From: Marivita sp.
GTDB taxonomy: Bacteria > Pseudomonadota > Alphaproteobacteria > Rhodobacterales > Rhodobacteraceae
Assembly: GCF_020055635.1 (NCBI RefSeq)
Contig: NZ_JAIPUT010000005.1
Coordinates: 1 to 64,000, forward strand
Direction: 5' to 3'
DNA length: 64,000 nt
Of this stretch, positions 46,925 to 55,241 are shown in pieces. Numbering within the stretch: position 1 is the first letter of the stretch; each line of letters starts with the position of its first letter. The position numbers and the translations under genes were made by a program. The notes under the pieces were generated by a model. It saw only the letters and a program-made list of their open reading frames with translations. It was not told the DNA's origin and did not search any database.

Positions 46925-47821
46925 ATGATGCACGTGATCGTAAACAGGCACGCAGGCGACGGGGCTGACAGTGACAGCAGGATTGCGCAGTTGCGCCGGG
47001 CTGTGGATTCGGCGGGTCTCGTGGCTGACGTGGTGACCCCGAAAGCCCGCGAGTCGTTGTCGGATTGTGCAGAGCGGCTTCTGGATCAAGGAGCCGAGAC
47101 GCTCGTGGCGGCTGGCGGGGATGGCACGATCGCTGCTCTGGCGGGACCGTGCCATGCCGCGGGGGCGCGCCTTGGAGTCATCCCCATGGGCACCTTCAAT
47201 TATTTCGCACGCGCCCACGGCATTCCGCAAAACCCTGACCACGCAGCGGAAAACCTGGCTCGAGGACCGGAACAGGCGGTTGCGCTGGGCATGGTCAATG
47301 GTCGGGTCTTTCTGAACAATGTCAGCATCGGGCTGTATCCCTCGATCCTGCGCGCGCGCGAAGACGTGTATGACCGGTTCGGTCGCTCGCGACCGGCGGC
47401 CTATTGGTCGGTGCTGAAAACTCTTGCGCGACGTCCTGGCTCGCTCAGGTTGGCGGTCGAACTGGACGGTGCCGAACATCGCCTGCGCACTCCGCTGGCG
47501 TTTGTGGCCGCCAGTGCCTACCAGCTCGAGGAGTTCGATCTTGCCGGCGTCGAGGCCCCCCGCGAGGGATCCTTTGCAATGCTGGTGGCGCCGCGGGTGC
47601 GCCGGCGGGCGCTGCTGCGGACCGCGTGGCGGCTGGCGTGGGGCAAGGCGGCGAAGGGCCCCGACTATGACCTGTATACGGCGGACGAAATCACGATCCA
47701 GCCGGAGAAACCGGATGTGCTCGTCGCGTGCGACGGAGAGAAGATGCAGATGGACACCCCGCTTGTCATCAAACGTCATGCAACGCCGCTTCGGTTGATC
47801 GCGCCCAAAGCCGACTCGTGA
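46925..47821 (+). CDS. Diacylglycerol/sphingosine-kinase-like lipid kinase
   Basis: A 298-residue kinase of the DgkB/YegS type. It has IVNRHAGDG at the start, the nucleotide-binding GGDGT (64-68) and IPMGTFNYFARAHGIP, the family's LGTxNxFA-like segment. The C-terminal half forms the beta-sandwich substrate domain. It phosphorylates a membrane lipid of unknown identity. ATG 46925 is the first codon after the mapped promoter; a second Met follows at once. Its stop overlaps the next GTG start. Confidence 0.9.
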   Translation: MMHVIVNRHAGDGADSDSRIAQLRRAVDSAGLVADVVTPKARESLSDCAERLLDQGAETLVAAGGDGTIAALAGPCHAAGARLGVIPMGTFNYFARAHGIPQNPDHAAENLARGPEQAVALGMVNGRVFLNNVSIGLYPSILRAREDVYDRFGRSRPAAYWSVLKTLARRPGSLRLAVELDGAEHRLRTPLAFVAASAYQLEEFDLAGVEAPREGSFAMLVAPRVRRRALLRTAWRLAWGKAAKGPDYDLYTADEITIQPEKPDVLVACDGEKMQMDTPLVIKRHATPLRLIAPKADS

Positions 47822-48591
47822 CCCGCATCGTTCATATCTCGGACCTGCATTTCGGTCGCGATGACGCAACGCTGATCGCGCCGTTGCACGAGGCCATCGC
47901 CACGGCCAAGCCCGATCTGGTTGTCGTGTCCGGAGACATGACCCAACGCGCGCGGCGCGCACAGTTTCGTGCGGCGCGGGCGTTTCTTGATCGTCTGCCT
48001 GCACCGTGGCTGTGCGTGCCCGGCAATCATGATGTCCCGCTCTACAACCTGGCCGCGCGCCTGCTGTGGCCCTATGCCGGGTACAAGCGCCATATCAGCC
48101 GGTGCCTGCGGCCCGAGTTCCGTACGGACGGGGTTCTTGTGCAAAGCCTGAATACCGCCTGGCCCTTTGCCTGGCAGCGCGGCCATCTGCGGCGCCGGCA
48201 CTTGCAAGAGGTGTGCAAAAATTTCGGTGCGTTCAAGGGTGCGCGCATCCTTGTGGCGCATCATCCGTTCCAGCAATCGCCGGAGACGAAGAAGGAGCTC
48301 ATGCCGAACGCCGAAACGGCCCTGCACGAGCTTGCCGACAGCGGTGTCGATGCCATCCTGACCGGGCACCTTCATCGCTGGTACGCCGAACCTTTCGTCG
48401 CCCGGACCGGCGGCAGCATTCTGCAGGTGCATGTCGGAACCGGTCTGTCGACACGGTTGCGCGGTCAGGAAAATGACTTCGCGATTCTCGATATCGAAGA
48501 GCGCCAATGCACGGTGACCCGGATGATCGCCGGGTCGGATGGGCAGTTCAGACAAGACATGACGAGGCAGTTCTCGTTTGACGAACGCTGA
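47818..48591 (+). CDS. Calcineurin-like metallophosphoesterase
   Basis: A 257-residue dimetal phosphoesterase with the motif series ISDLHFG, VSGDMTQRA, PGNHDVP, VAHHPF and GHLHRWY. The class hydrolyses cyclic nucleotides, phosphodiesters or lipid head groups. GTG 47818 overlaps the kinase stop codon (GTGA), so both are made together; a phospholipid-turnover role is therefore an appealing inference. The C-terminal 50 residues carry no extra motif. Confidence 0.9.
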   Translation: MTRIVHISDLHFGRDDATLIAPLHEAIATAKPDLVVVSGDMTQRARRAQFRAARAFLDRLPAPWLCVPGNHDVPLYNLAARLLWPYAGYKRHISRCLRPEFRTDGVLVQSLNTAWPFAWQRGHLRRRHLQEVCKNFGAFKGARILVAHHPFQQSPETKKELMPNAETALHELADSGVDAILTGHLHRWYAEPFVARTGGSILQVHVGTGLSTRLRGQENDFAILDIEERQCTVTRMIAGSDGQFRQDMTRQFSFDER

Positions 48592-48603
48592 AGAACGGTC
48601 CCG

Positions 48604-49320
48604 TCATTCTTCATCCGATTGCGGTGGCAGATTTGCATAATAGGCTGCGACAGCTTCGATGTCATCGGCACTCAGCTGTTCTGCAATCTCGCGCATGACG
48701 TTCAACGGGTCGTTGTGCCGAGTTCCGTTCTGCCACGCGCGAAGCTGGCTGGCGATATAGTCGGCGGACTGCCCTGCCAAGGGCGGAACCGCGGTGCCGC
48801 TCTCCATCGCATCCTGCCCGTGACACATGACGCAGGCCGTCATCTCGGCACTTGCGGATCCGCTGCGCAATCCGGCCCGGGCCAAGGCTCCACCCCGTTC
48901 CAGCAGGCGGGTGTCAGCCTCTGGATCGGCGGCGTCCGAGGATGGGGATTTCGAGGCATACCACGCGGTCACCGCGCGGATTTCACTGGCGGTCAGTCGC
49001 GATGCAACCTCGGACATGATGCGACTTTCGCGCGTGCCCTTGCGATAGGCGACAAGCTGATCCGCAAGATAGGACCAGGGCAGCCCGGCCAGCATCGGCG
49101 CCGCCCCGCCGCCTTGCCCGCTGCGCCCGTGGCAGGCCATGCACTTCATCTCCACCCCGCCTTGCTGGGCACCCCCGGCGGCAATGAGGCGACCTCGTTC
49201 GAGGGTGCCCGCGTCCGGAGACTGATCATTGTCGGACGTGCCGACAGGGTTCGAGAAGTCCTGCGCTTCGACGCCGAAGCCGAACGCCAGAACCAGGGCA
49301 AGTGTCAGAAAGCGGCGCAT
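48604..49320 (-). CDS. Dihaem cytochrome c (c4-like)
   Basis: A 238-residue periplasmic cytochrome with signal ending GVEAQ and two similar class I haem domains, CMACH (60-64) and CVMCH (163-167), each followed by a DQLVAYRKGTRESRIM or SQLRAWQNGTRHNDPLNVM segment. The duplication resembles cytochrome c4. It lies 4 bases after the small cytochrome gene and is the last gene of the amine-oxidase operon. It presumably relays electrons to a terminal oxidase. Confidence 0.9.
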   Translation of the reverse strand: MRRFLTLALVLAFGFGVEAQDFSNPVGTSDNDQSPDAGTLERGRLIAAGGAQQGGVEMKCMACHGRSGQGGGAAPMLAGLPWSYLADQLVAYRKGTRESRIMSEVASRLTASEIRAVTAWYASKSPSSDAADPEADTRLLERGGALARAGLRSGSASAEMTACVMCHGQDAMESGTAVPPLAGQSADYIASQLRAWQNGTRHNDPLNVMREIAEQLSADDIEAVAAYYANLPPQSDEE

Positions 49321-49324
49321 CGGA

Positions 49325-49762
49325 TTATCCTTCATCCAGGTCGGCGAAATCCTCGCGCATCCGCGCCACGTCTTCGGCGGAAACCTCGTCCGTGTAATCG
49401 TTGCCGAAAGCGGTGCGGATATAGGACACCACTGCGGCAACCTGTTCATCGTCCAGCCAATCGCCGAATGCGGGCATGGCACCGTTGCCCTCGACGACCA
49501 GGTTGACGGGATAGCGCGCGACCTCGAGCTTTGCGTTGCCCGCAAGAGCCGGGTATCGCGCCGCGCCAAACGCTCCGCCGCCGCCCGGCCCGTGGCATCC
49601 CGAACACGCTGTTCCGTAGATCGTTTCGCCGTCGGTTTGTGTGAAGACATCCGTCGTCGCCCCGAGTTCCTCGGAACCCGGTGCCTTCGACGGGGCCTTG
49701 TCCTGAGCCGAGACCATCGGTGCGACCGTCAGGACCAGGATGAATGCGGAACGTTTGAACAT
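49325..49762 (-). CDS. Monohaem cytochrome c
   Basis: A 145-residue periplasmic cytochrome. Signal peptide ends MVSAQ, the haem site is CSGCH (53-57), and MPAFGDWLDDEQVAAVVSYI supplies the probable Met ligand. ATG 49762 is used, with AGGAAC a few bases upstream. It sits between the flavin amine oxidase and the dihaem cytochrome, suggesting a chain from oxidase through this cytochrome to the next. Confidence 0.9.
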   Translation of the reverse strand: MFKRSAFILVLTVAPMVSAQDKAPSKAPGSEELGATTDVFTQTDGETIYGTACSGCHGPGGGGAFGAARYPALAGNAKLEVARYPVNLVVEGNGAMPAFGDWLDDEQVAAVVSYIRTAFGNDYTDEVSAEDVARMREDFADLDEG

Positions 49763-49776
49763 AGGTTCCTGCCTCC

Positions 49777-51375
49777 TTACTGAGATGTGGTGGCGCGTTC
49801 GTGGATCTGACGCACGGCGTCGAGGGCGGACAGAAGCGACCCTTCCTGCCATCCGGGCAGGTAACTGATATGCTCTCCGGCGCAGACAAAGCGGTTGTCC
49901 ATCGTTGCCGCGACTTCGTAGTCACGCCCGCGTTCATCCCAGTTCGAATAGCAGCCCAGCATCCATGGCACGCGGTGCCAGCTGAGCACGACGCCCGTGG
50001 TGAATTCATCCCTGTATTGAGGATGGATCTGCGCGCCATATTCGAGCACGGATTCAAGGCGCTCTTCCGGCGACATGGAGTTGTAGGCATAGGCATGCGG
50101 GCCATACACATACGCGCCCAGAAGAACCCCTGGCCCGCTCGAATGCATCTCGTTTGACGGATAGGCGATTTCGGCGATGGGAAGATCGGTCAGGGTGATC
50201 CCGCCGTAGATCTGTTCGTCGCGTTCCCAGAACCGGCGCTTGAATTCAAGACCGGCCTTGACCGCTTCGTAGTAGTGCAAGGCGCGCATGACTTGCCGCA
50301 ACTCGGGCGACACGTCGACGTCAAGCTGGCTCAGGATGGTGAAGGGGATGGTGCAGACGCAGTAATCCGCGGTGATCTGCCCGCCTTCGCCCTGACCGTC
50401 GGCGGCATTGTACTCGACCGTCACGCTGTCTTCCGATTGCATCACGCGGGTGACTTGGGCGTTGTACTGGATAAGGTCACCGACTTCCCGCTCGAAAGCC
50501 TTGGCGATCTGTTCCATGCCGCCCACCGGCTGGAACATCGGCGCGTGGTGGCGGTAGGTCGTGTGGTTGCGCATGTATTGCCAGAAGCGCGACTGAAGCA
50601 GGTCCTTCAAGGCAATCGGCTCGGACGGTTCCGGCGCGGCGTCATAAAGCCCGCCACCGGGGGCGCTGCCATCGGGATAGCCCCGGTATTCCGCGATATC
50701 GAGGCTTGCCGTATACCGGTAATCCTTGTCGAGGATGCCGAAGGATTTCAGCGACTCCAGCAGGATTTCGGTGTCCTCCTGCGTCAGGTTCGAGTCCAGC
50801 GCGCCCTTGTTGGTGGCCTTTCCCAGCAGTTCGGTTATCTGACCGACATAGTCGGCCCAAGCATGACCATAGCGGATCGGCTTGCCATCGAAATGATTGG
50901 CGGAGTGAAGATACGCATTGTGGTTTTCCTGAACGAACACCTCGAGCGGCACGTCCAGGCGGTGGCAGTAATCCAGCACGGCGAGGTGATGATGCGGAAT
51001 CCGCCACGGACCGATATTGATATATTGCCCGTCCGAGAATTCGACATCCTGGCGGTAGCCGCCAAGCTCTTCGATCTGGTCGCCGCCTTTCAGCGTCCAG
51101 CATCGGCCGCCGGCACGGTTCTGATATTCCAGAATGGTGACATCATATCCTGCCCTGCGCAGTTCCAGCGCCGCGCACATGCCCGCCAGTCCTCCCCCCA
51201 AAACGACGACGGATTGCCCATCCGGGGCACCGGAAAGATCGGGCGGTCCGGTGTACGGGCTCTGACGGGCGTGGCCCAGACTGGCCATGGCGTTCAGCAT
51301 TGTGCCGGACCCGGCGGTCAGCCCGATCATCTTGAGCAATGCCCGGCGGGTGGGGAGGGGGGGTTCGTCAGCCAT
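49777..51375 (-). CDS. Tat-exported flavin monoamine-oxidase-family enzyme
   Basis: A 532-residue flavoprotein. It has a Tat-like signal (TRRALLKMIGLTAG, ending GHARQ), the FAD motif VVVLGGGLAGMCAALELRRA, GGRCWTLKGG, and the C-terminal FAD segment RFVCAGEHISYLPGWQEGS. It probably oxidises a primary amine or amino acid in the periplasm. The two following cytochrome c genes suggest it acts as a dehydrogenase that gives electrons to cytochrome rather than to oxygen. ATG 51375 has AAAGGTGGT upstream; the longer frame to 51606 overlaps the divergent promoter region. Confidence 0.87.
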   Translation of the reverse strand: MADEPPLPTRRALLKMIGLTAGSGTMLNAMASLGHARQSPYTGPPDLSGAPDGQSVVVLGGGLAGMCAALELRRAGYDVTILEYQNRAGGRCWTLKGGDQIEELGGYRQDVEFSDGQYINIGPWRIPHHHLAVLDYCHRLDVPLEVFVQENHNAYLHSANHFDGKPIRYGHAWADYVGQITELLGKATNKGALDSNLTQEDTEILLESLKSFGILDKDYRYTASLDIAEYRGYPDGSAPGGGLYDAAPEPSEPIALKDLLQSRFWQYMRNHTTYRHHAPMFQPVGGMEQIAKAFEREVGDLIQYNAQVTRVMQSEDSVTVEYNAADGQGEGGQITADYCVCTIPFTILSQLDVDVSPELRQVMRALHYYEAVKAGLEFKRRFWERDEQIYGGITLTDLPIAEIAYPSNEMHSSGPGVLLGAYVYGPHAYAYNSMSPEERLESVLEYGAQIHPQYRDEFTTGVVLSWHRVPWMLGCYSNWDERGRDYEVAATMDNRFVCAGEHISYLPGWQEGSLLSALDAVRQIHERATTSQ

Positions 51376-51412
51376 GAGACCACCTTTCAGCTTTCCTGGG
51401 ACCGTACAGTCG

Positions 51413-51438
51413 AACGCGCAACCTCGAAGATTGTTTCC
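51413..51438 (-). promoter_or_regulatory. Possible EcfG-type promoter (one mismatch) for the amine-oxidase operon
   Basis: Minus-strand GGAAA (51438-51434), 17 bases, CGTT (51416-51413). It is 38 bases upstream of ATG 51375 and back to back with the exact element serving the FNT gene. Confidence 0.45.
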
Positions 51439-51482
51439 CGCTTCGGAGGGGAAATGCGCAGGCATGGCCGCGTGCCGGTATC

Positions 51483-51508
51483 GGAACAAAGATCGCGCGC
51501 GGATCGTT
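51483..51508 (+). promoter_or_regulatory. EcfG-type promoter for the FNT-SDR operon
   Basis: GGAAC (51483-51487), 17 bases, CGTT (51505-51508). The FNT start codon at 51557 is 48 bases downstream. Confidence 0.7.
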
Positions 51509-51556
51509 GGAACCTCATCAATCCAACAAGTTGTCTTAACGCGAGGACCGGCAGCC

Positions 51557-52459
51557 ATGGCCGACCCAACACGGAAATTTGGACCAGATAAAATTGGACA
51601 GCGCATTGCCGAAGAAGACGCGGACGCCGTTCGTCACGAAAAGGAAGAGGAATCCGTCACCGAGGCGACACGGCTGTCGGCACGGTTGATCTACGAGGTC
51701 GTCCGGCGCGATGGCGAAGAGGAATTGCGCCGCCCGGCACCGTCGCTGGTTTTCTCGGGGACGGCTGCCGGCATCCTGATCAGCCTGTCGGTTCTCGCCG
51801 AAGCCATCTTGCGGACGCATCTGGACCCTGAACGTCCCAGCACGTTCCTGATCGAGAACATGGGGTATACGATCGGGTTCATCGTGGTCGTATTCGGTCG
51901 CATGCAGCTTTTCACCGAAAACACCATCACCACGGTGCTGCCGGTGGTTGCCCGGCCGGATCGGGACTGCATCCTGTTGATGGTCCGGCTCTGGACGGTC
52001 GTGCTGGCGGCCAACGTTGTCGGCGCATTCATCGCGGCGGCCTTTCTGGGGCTGACCAACGTCGTCGATGCCGACCTGCGGGCCTCGTTGACCGGGCTGT
52101 CGTTTCACGCGGTGGATTTCGATCCGTTGGAAGGCTTCATTCGCGCGATTCCGGCCGGGGTTCTGATTGCAGCCGTCGTCTGGATGATGCCGTCAGCGCA
52201 GGGCAACGCGTTCTTCATCGTTTTCACCTTCACCTATCTTATCGCCGCAGGAGACTTCCCGCATATCGTGGCGGGTTCGGTCGAAATGGCCTTCCTGATG
52301 CTGCGCGGTGAATTGGGCCTCGTCCCCGCTGTCACGGGCTTTTTCCTGCCTGTTCTGGCTGGCAACGTTGCCGGCGGAACGGCGATCTTCACGCTGCTGG
52401 CCTGGGGCCAGGTGCGCAATGAGGTGGAGCATGGAACGCGCGAAGAGACCGTCCGTTAA
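51557..52459 (+). CDS. Formate/nitrite-transporter (FNT) family protein, YfdC-like
   Basis: A 300-residue membrane protein with six hydrophobic segments. The cytoplasmic N-terminus of about 70 residues is highly charged. The membrane core has SGTAAGILISLSVLAEAIL, FGRMQLFTENTITTVLPVVA and FLPVLAGNVAGGTAIFTLLA, typical of the YfdC branch, whose substrate is unknown. ATG 51557 follows the mapped promoter; the longer frame from 51287 is an artefact. It shares an operon with the SDR gene 26 bases on. Confidence 0.88.
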   Translation: MADPTRKFGPDKIGQRIAEEDADAVRHEKEEESVTEATRLSARLIYEVVRRDGEEELRRPAPSLVFSGTAAGILISLSVLAEAILRTHLDPERPSTFLIENMGYTIGFIVVVFGRMQLFTENTITTVLPVVARPDRDCILLMVRLWTVVLAANVVGAFIAAAFLGLTNVVDADLRASLTGLSFHAVDFDPLEGFIRAIPAGVLIAAVVWMMPSAQGNAFFIVFTFTYLIAAGDFPHIVAGSVEMAFLMLRGELGLVPAVTGFFLPVLAGNVAGGTAIFTLLAWGQVRNEVEHGTREETVR

Positions 52460-52485
52460 TCCTTCGGAAACGAAGGAGAGACGTC

Positions 52486-53340
52486 ATGAGCCAAGAAGTG
52501 AACATTCCCGCCCAACATCAGGAGTCCATGCCTGCCGACGAACACCGGATGGAGCCCGCCCCGGACTGGCACCCGCGATATCCCGGCAGCGGACGCCTGA
52601 AGGACAAGATCGCGCTGATCACCGGCGGCGACAGTGGTATCGGTCGCGCGGTGGCCGCGCTGTTCGCCAGGGAAGGCGCCGATATCGGGATCATCTATTT
52701 CCATGAGGATCACGACGCCGAGGACACCCGCAAGATCGTCGAGGACGAGGGCGGCAAATGTCATCTGGTCAGGGCCGATATCGGCAATCGCGACGAGGCG
52801 ATGAGAGCCGTCCATGCAATTGCCGAGCATTTCGGCACGCTCGACATCCTGGTGAACAACGCCGCCCAGCAGTTCCTGGAAACCGATTTGCGTGGCATCA
52901 CGGAAGAGCAGTTGCGCCGGTCCTTCGACAGCAATGTGATGGGCCAGTTCTTCGTCACCCAGGCGGCGCTGGATCATCTGCCCGATGGCAGCGCGATCGT
53001 GAACACGGCGAGCGTCAACGCGTTCAAGGGCAATGCCAAGCTTGTGGATTATACCGCCACGCGCGGCGCGATCACCGCGTTCTCACGGTCGATCGCAAGT
53101 CAGCTTCTCGACCGCAATATCCGCGTCAATTGCGTGGCACCCGGGCCGATCTGGACGCCCTTCATCCCTGGCACCATGCCGGCCGACATGGTCGAAGGCT
53201 TCGGCAAGCACGCGCCCATGGGACGGCCAGGCCAGCCTTGGGAGGTGGCGCCGTCCTACCTCTTTCTGGCGTGCAAGGATGGCAGTTACTTCACCGGCCA
53301 GACGCTCCATCCCAACGGCGGGATGATCGTCGGCAGCTAA
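52486..53340 (+). CDS. Short-chain dehydrogenase/reductase, YghA-like, with Arg at the catalytic Lys position
   Basis: A 284-residue SDR of the group with a proline-rich N-terminal arm, often linked to general stress. The NAD(P) motif is TGGDSGIG (46-53), NNAA stabilises the fold (124-127), catalytic Ser is S176 and catalytic Tyr is Y189. The usual YxxxK reads YTATR, so Lys is replaced by Arg193. Activity may be lowered or altered. It follows the FNT gene and likely shares its promoter. A clear ribosome site (AAGGAGAG) precedes ATG 52486. Confidence 0.9.
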   Translation: MSQEVNIPAQHQESMPADEHRMEPAPDWHPRYPGSGRLKDKIALITGGDSGIGRAVAALFAREGADIGIIYFHEDHDAEDTRKIVEDEGGKCHLVRADIGNRDEAMRAVHAIAEHFGTLDILVNNAAQQFLETDLRGITEEQLRRSFDSNVMGQFFVTQAALDHLPDGSAIVNTASVNAFKGNAKLVDYTATRGAITAFSRSIASQLLDRNIRVNCVAPGPIWTPFIPGTMPADMVEGFGKHAPMGRPGQPWEVAPSYLFLACKDGSYFTGQTLHPNGGMIVGS

Positions 53341-53388
53341 GACGCTTCAGGGTTCCCCTCCGTCGCGCCTCCTGGCGGTCGCCAATGT

Positions 53389-54186
53389 CTAGACCGACAT
53401 CGTGGCGACCGATCCGCCGTCCACGCGGTAGTTCGATCCGACGACGAAGCTCGCCTTCTCGGAGCACAGAAATGCGATCGTTGCCGCGACCTCCTCGGGC
53501 CGTCCCCGGCGTTTGAGTTCGAGATGCGGGCGATCTTCCTGCAAGAAGCTCTCGATTGCCTTGTCCCGGCTGACGCCTTCGGCCTCGGCCTTCTTGTCCA
53601 TCATGGTATCGGTCATCGGCGTCTCGATGAAGGCGGGTGAGACGCAGTTCACCAGAACGCCACTGGGGGCCGCGACGCGGCTCAGGCCCTTGGCAAAGTT
53701 CAAGAGACCCGCTTTCGCCACGTTGTAGACGGCTTCGTCGGAATAGGGCTGCATCGCGTTTTCGGAACAGACGATGACAACGCGGCCCCAGCCGCGTTTC
53801 TCCATCGTCGGAACAAATTCCCGGAGTGTCCGGACGACCGACATGAAATCGGTCTCCCATGCCTCGTTCCATGCGCCATCGCTCATTTCCAGCGGATGAC
53901 CCTTCGCACCTGTCACGCCTGCGGCGCAGACCACGATGTCGGGCATGGTGAACCGTTCTTCGACCGTCGCGCCCAAGCCCTTGACCTGGTCGGCCGCGCG
54001 CAGATCGGCTTGCAGGGCGTTGGCATTCCGGCCCAGGGCGTCGGCTGCTTCGGCCACGGCATCTCCCCTGAGGTCGACGACGATCACATTGGCCCCTTCC
54101 TCTAGAAGCGCCTGTGCCGTCGCGCGACCGATGCCCGATGCGCCACCGGTTACAAGCGCGGTCTTGCCCTTCAATCCATAATCCAT
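53389..54186 (-). CDS. Short-chain dehydrogenase/reductase
   Basis: A 265-residue classical SDR. It has TGGASGIG for the nucleotide, VVDLRGD after beta-2 (an Asp typical of NAD preference), CAAG, catalytic Ser in VIVCSEN and YNVAK. The substrate is unknown. It has its own exact GGAAC-N16-CGTT promoter in the gap behind the Gfo/Idh gene. It is convergent with the YghA-like SDR and is not a recent copy of it. Confidence 0.9.
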   Translation of the reverse strand: MDYGLKGKTALVTGGASGIGRATAQALLEEGANVIVVDLRGDAVAEAADALGRNANALQADLRAADQVKGLGATVEERFTMPDIVVCAAGVTGAKGHPLEMSDGAWNEAWETDFMSVVRTLREFVPTMEKRGWGRVVIVCSENAMQPYSDEAVYNVAKAGLLNFAKGLSRVAAPSGVLVNCVSPAFIETPMTDTMMDKKAEAEGVSRDKAIESFLQEDRPHLELKRRGRPEEVAATIAFLCSEKASFVVGSNYRVDGGSVATMSV

Positions 54187-54225
54187 GGTGGACGGTCCTT
54201 TCTTGCGATACAGGATTTTGCGGTC

Positions 54226-54250
54226 AACGTTCCGGTCTTCGGGCAGTTCC
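54226..54250 (-). promoter_or_regulatory. EcfG-type promoter for the SDR gene
   Basis: Minus-strand GGAAC (54250-54246), 16 bases, CGTT (54229-54226), 39 bases upstream of ATG 54186 and just past the stop of the upstream Gfo/Idh gene. Confidence 0.7.
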
Positions 54251-54252
54251 CC

Positions 54253-55212
54253 TCAGCACCGCCGCAGGGCCATGGCGTCCAGAAGCGCGTTGACGGATAC
54301 CGCCGCCCTAGGCGGCACAAGATCGACCGTGTCCTTTCCCTCCAGCGCATCGAGAAAGGGCTCGATCCCTTCGCCTGCGTCCAGGGGCGGGATCGTTGCC
54401 GTGAGCGCCGGAGTGTCTGCGCCGCGTTTGATGACAGTCAGATCGCCATCCGCCAGCTGCGCCGCGCCATTTTCCCCGACCAGCGCGATTTCAAGCCGCA
54501 TGGTGGTGTCGGTCCACCCCGCCTCGACCACGCCTGTTGCGCCGTTTTCGAACGTGACCGCAGCAGCGCCGTGATCATCCAGTGGCCAGCCCAACGCGTT
54601 TCCCGTCACCGCGTGCCCTGCCGAGATGGGTCCGACGAGCCATTGCAGCATGTCGATGACATGCACCGCCTCGTCGACAAACCCGTCGTAGCAGGCAAGC
54701 GCCGGATCGGTCATCCAGCAGTCCAGATCCAGCCAGTCGGCATAGCCGCCATCGTGTGAAAAGCGCATCCTCGCGTCGATGATCCGGCCGATCATTCCGT
54801 CCTCCAGGGCCGATTTGAGCTGCTTCAAGGCGGTATTCGTGCGAAAGAAGTAGCCGGTGTGCAAAAGGATGCCCTTGTCCTCGGCCAGGTCGGCACATCG
54901 CTGCGCGGCGTCGGCGCTTGCGGCGAGAGGTTTCTCGGAAAAAACGGGCAACCCGGCGGTGAGCGCGGCCGAGATATCGGCTTCGTGATGCGCGGTTTCG
55001 CTGCACACGATCGCACCGACGCATCCTGTCTGGGCGATGGCCTCGAGGCTGTCGAGCGGCTCTGCGTTCAGGTCGGCGCAAAGCCTGTCACGACGCTCTG
55101 TGTCACGATCGTGGATTGCGCCGATGCGCCAGCCCCGATCCTCGACATGGCGCAGGTGATCGGCGAGGTGGACATGGGCCGCGCCCAATAGAAGAAGCGT
55201 TTGATTTTGCAT
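54253..55212 (-). CDS. Gfo/Idh/MocA-family oxidoreductase
   Basis: A 319-residue sugar-type dehydrogenase. The N-terminal Rossmann domain has LLLLGAAHVHLADHL in place of the usual GxGxxG, so the nucleotide loop is unusual. The catalytic Lys lies in FSEKPLA, and the later DEAVHVIDMLQWLVG supplies the active-site His region. It probably oxidises a sugar or cyclitol. ATG 55212 has GGAAAGAGAG upstream. The 29-base gap from the MscS gene suggests an operon with the SSS symporter, which could import its substrate. Confidence 0.83.
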   Translation of the reverse strand: MQNQTLLLLGAAHVHLADHLRHVEDRGWRIGAIHDRDTERRDRLCADLNAEPLDSLEAIAQTGCVGAIVCSETAHHEADISAALTAGLPVFSEKPLAASADAAQRCADLAEDKGILLHTGYFFRTNTALKQLKSALEDGMIGRIIDARMRFSHDGGYADWLDLDCWMTDPALACYDGFVDEAVHVIDMLQWLVGPISAGHAVTGNALGWPLDDHGAAAVTFENGATGVVEAGWTDTTMRLEIALVGENGAAQLADGDLTVIKRGADTPALTATIPPLDAGEGIEPFLDALEGKDTVDLVPPRAAVSVNALLDAMALRRC

Positions 55213-55241
55213 AAGCTCTCTTTCCAGGCAGCCAGGCGCGG

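Noticed and set aside
53341-53388. Terminator between the convergent SDR genes
   Set aside because: Only a short weak stem is visible and no T run follows on either strand.
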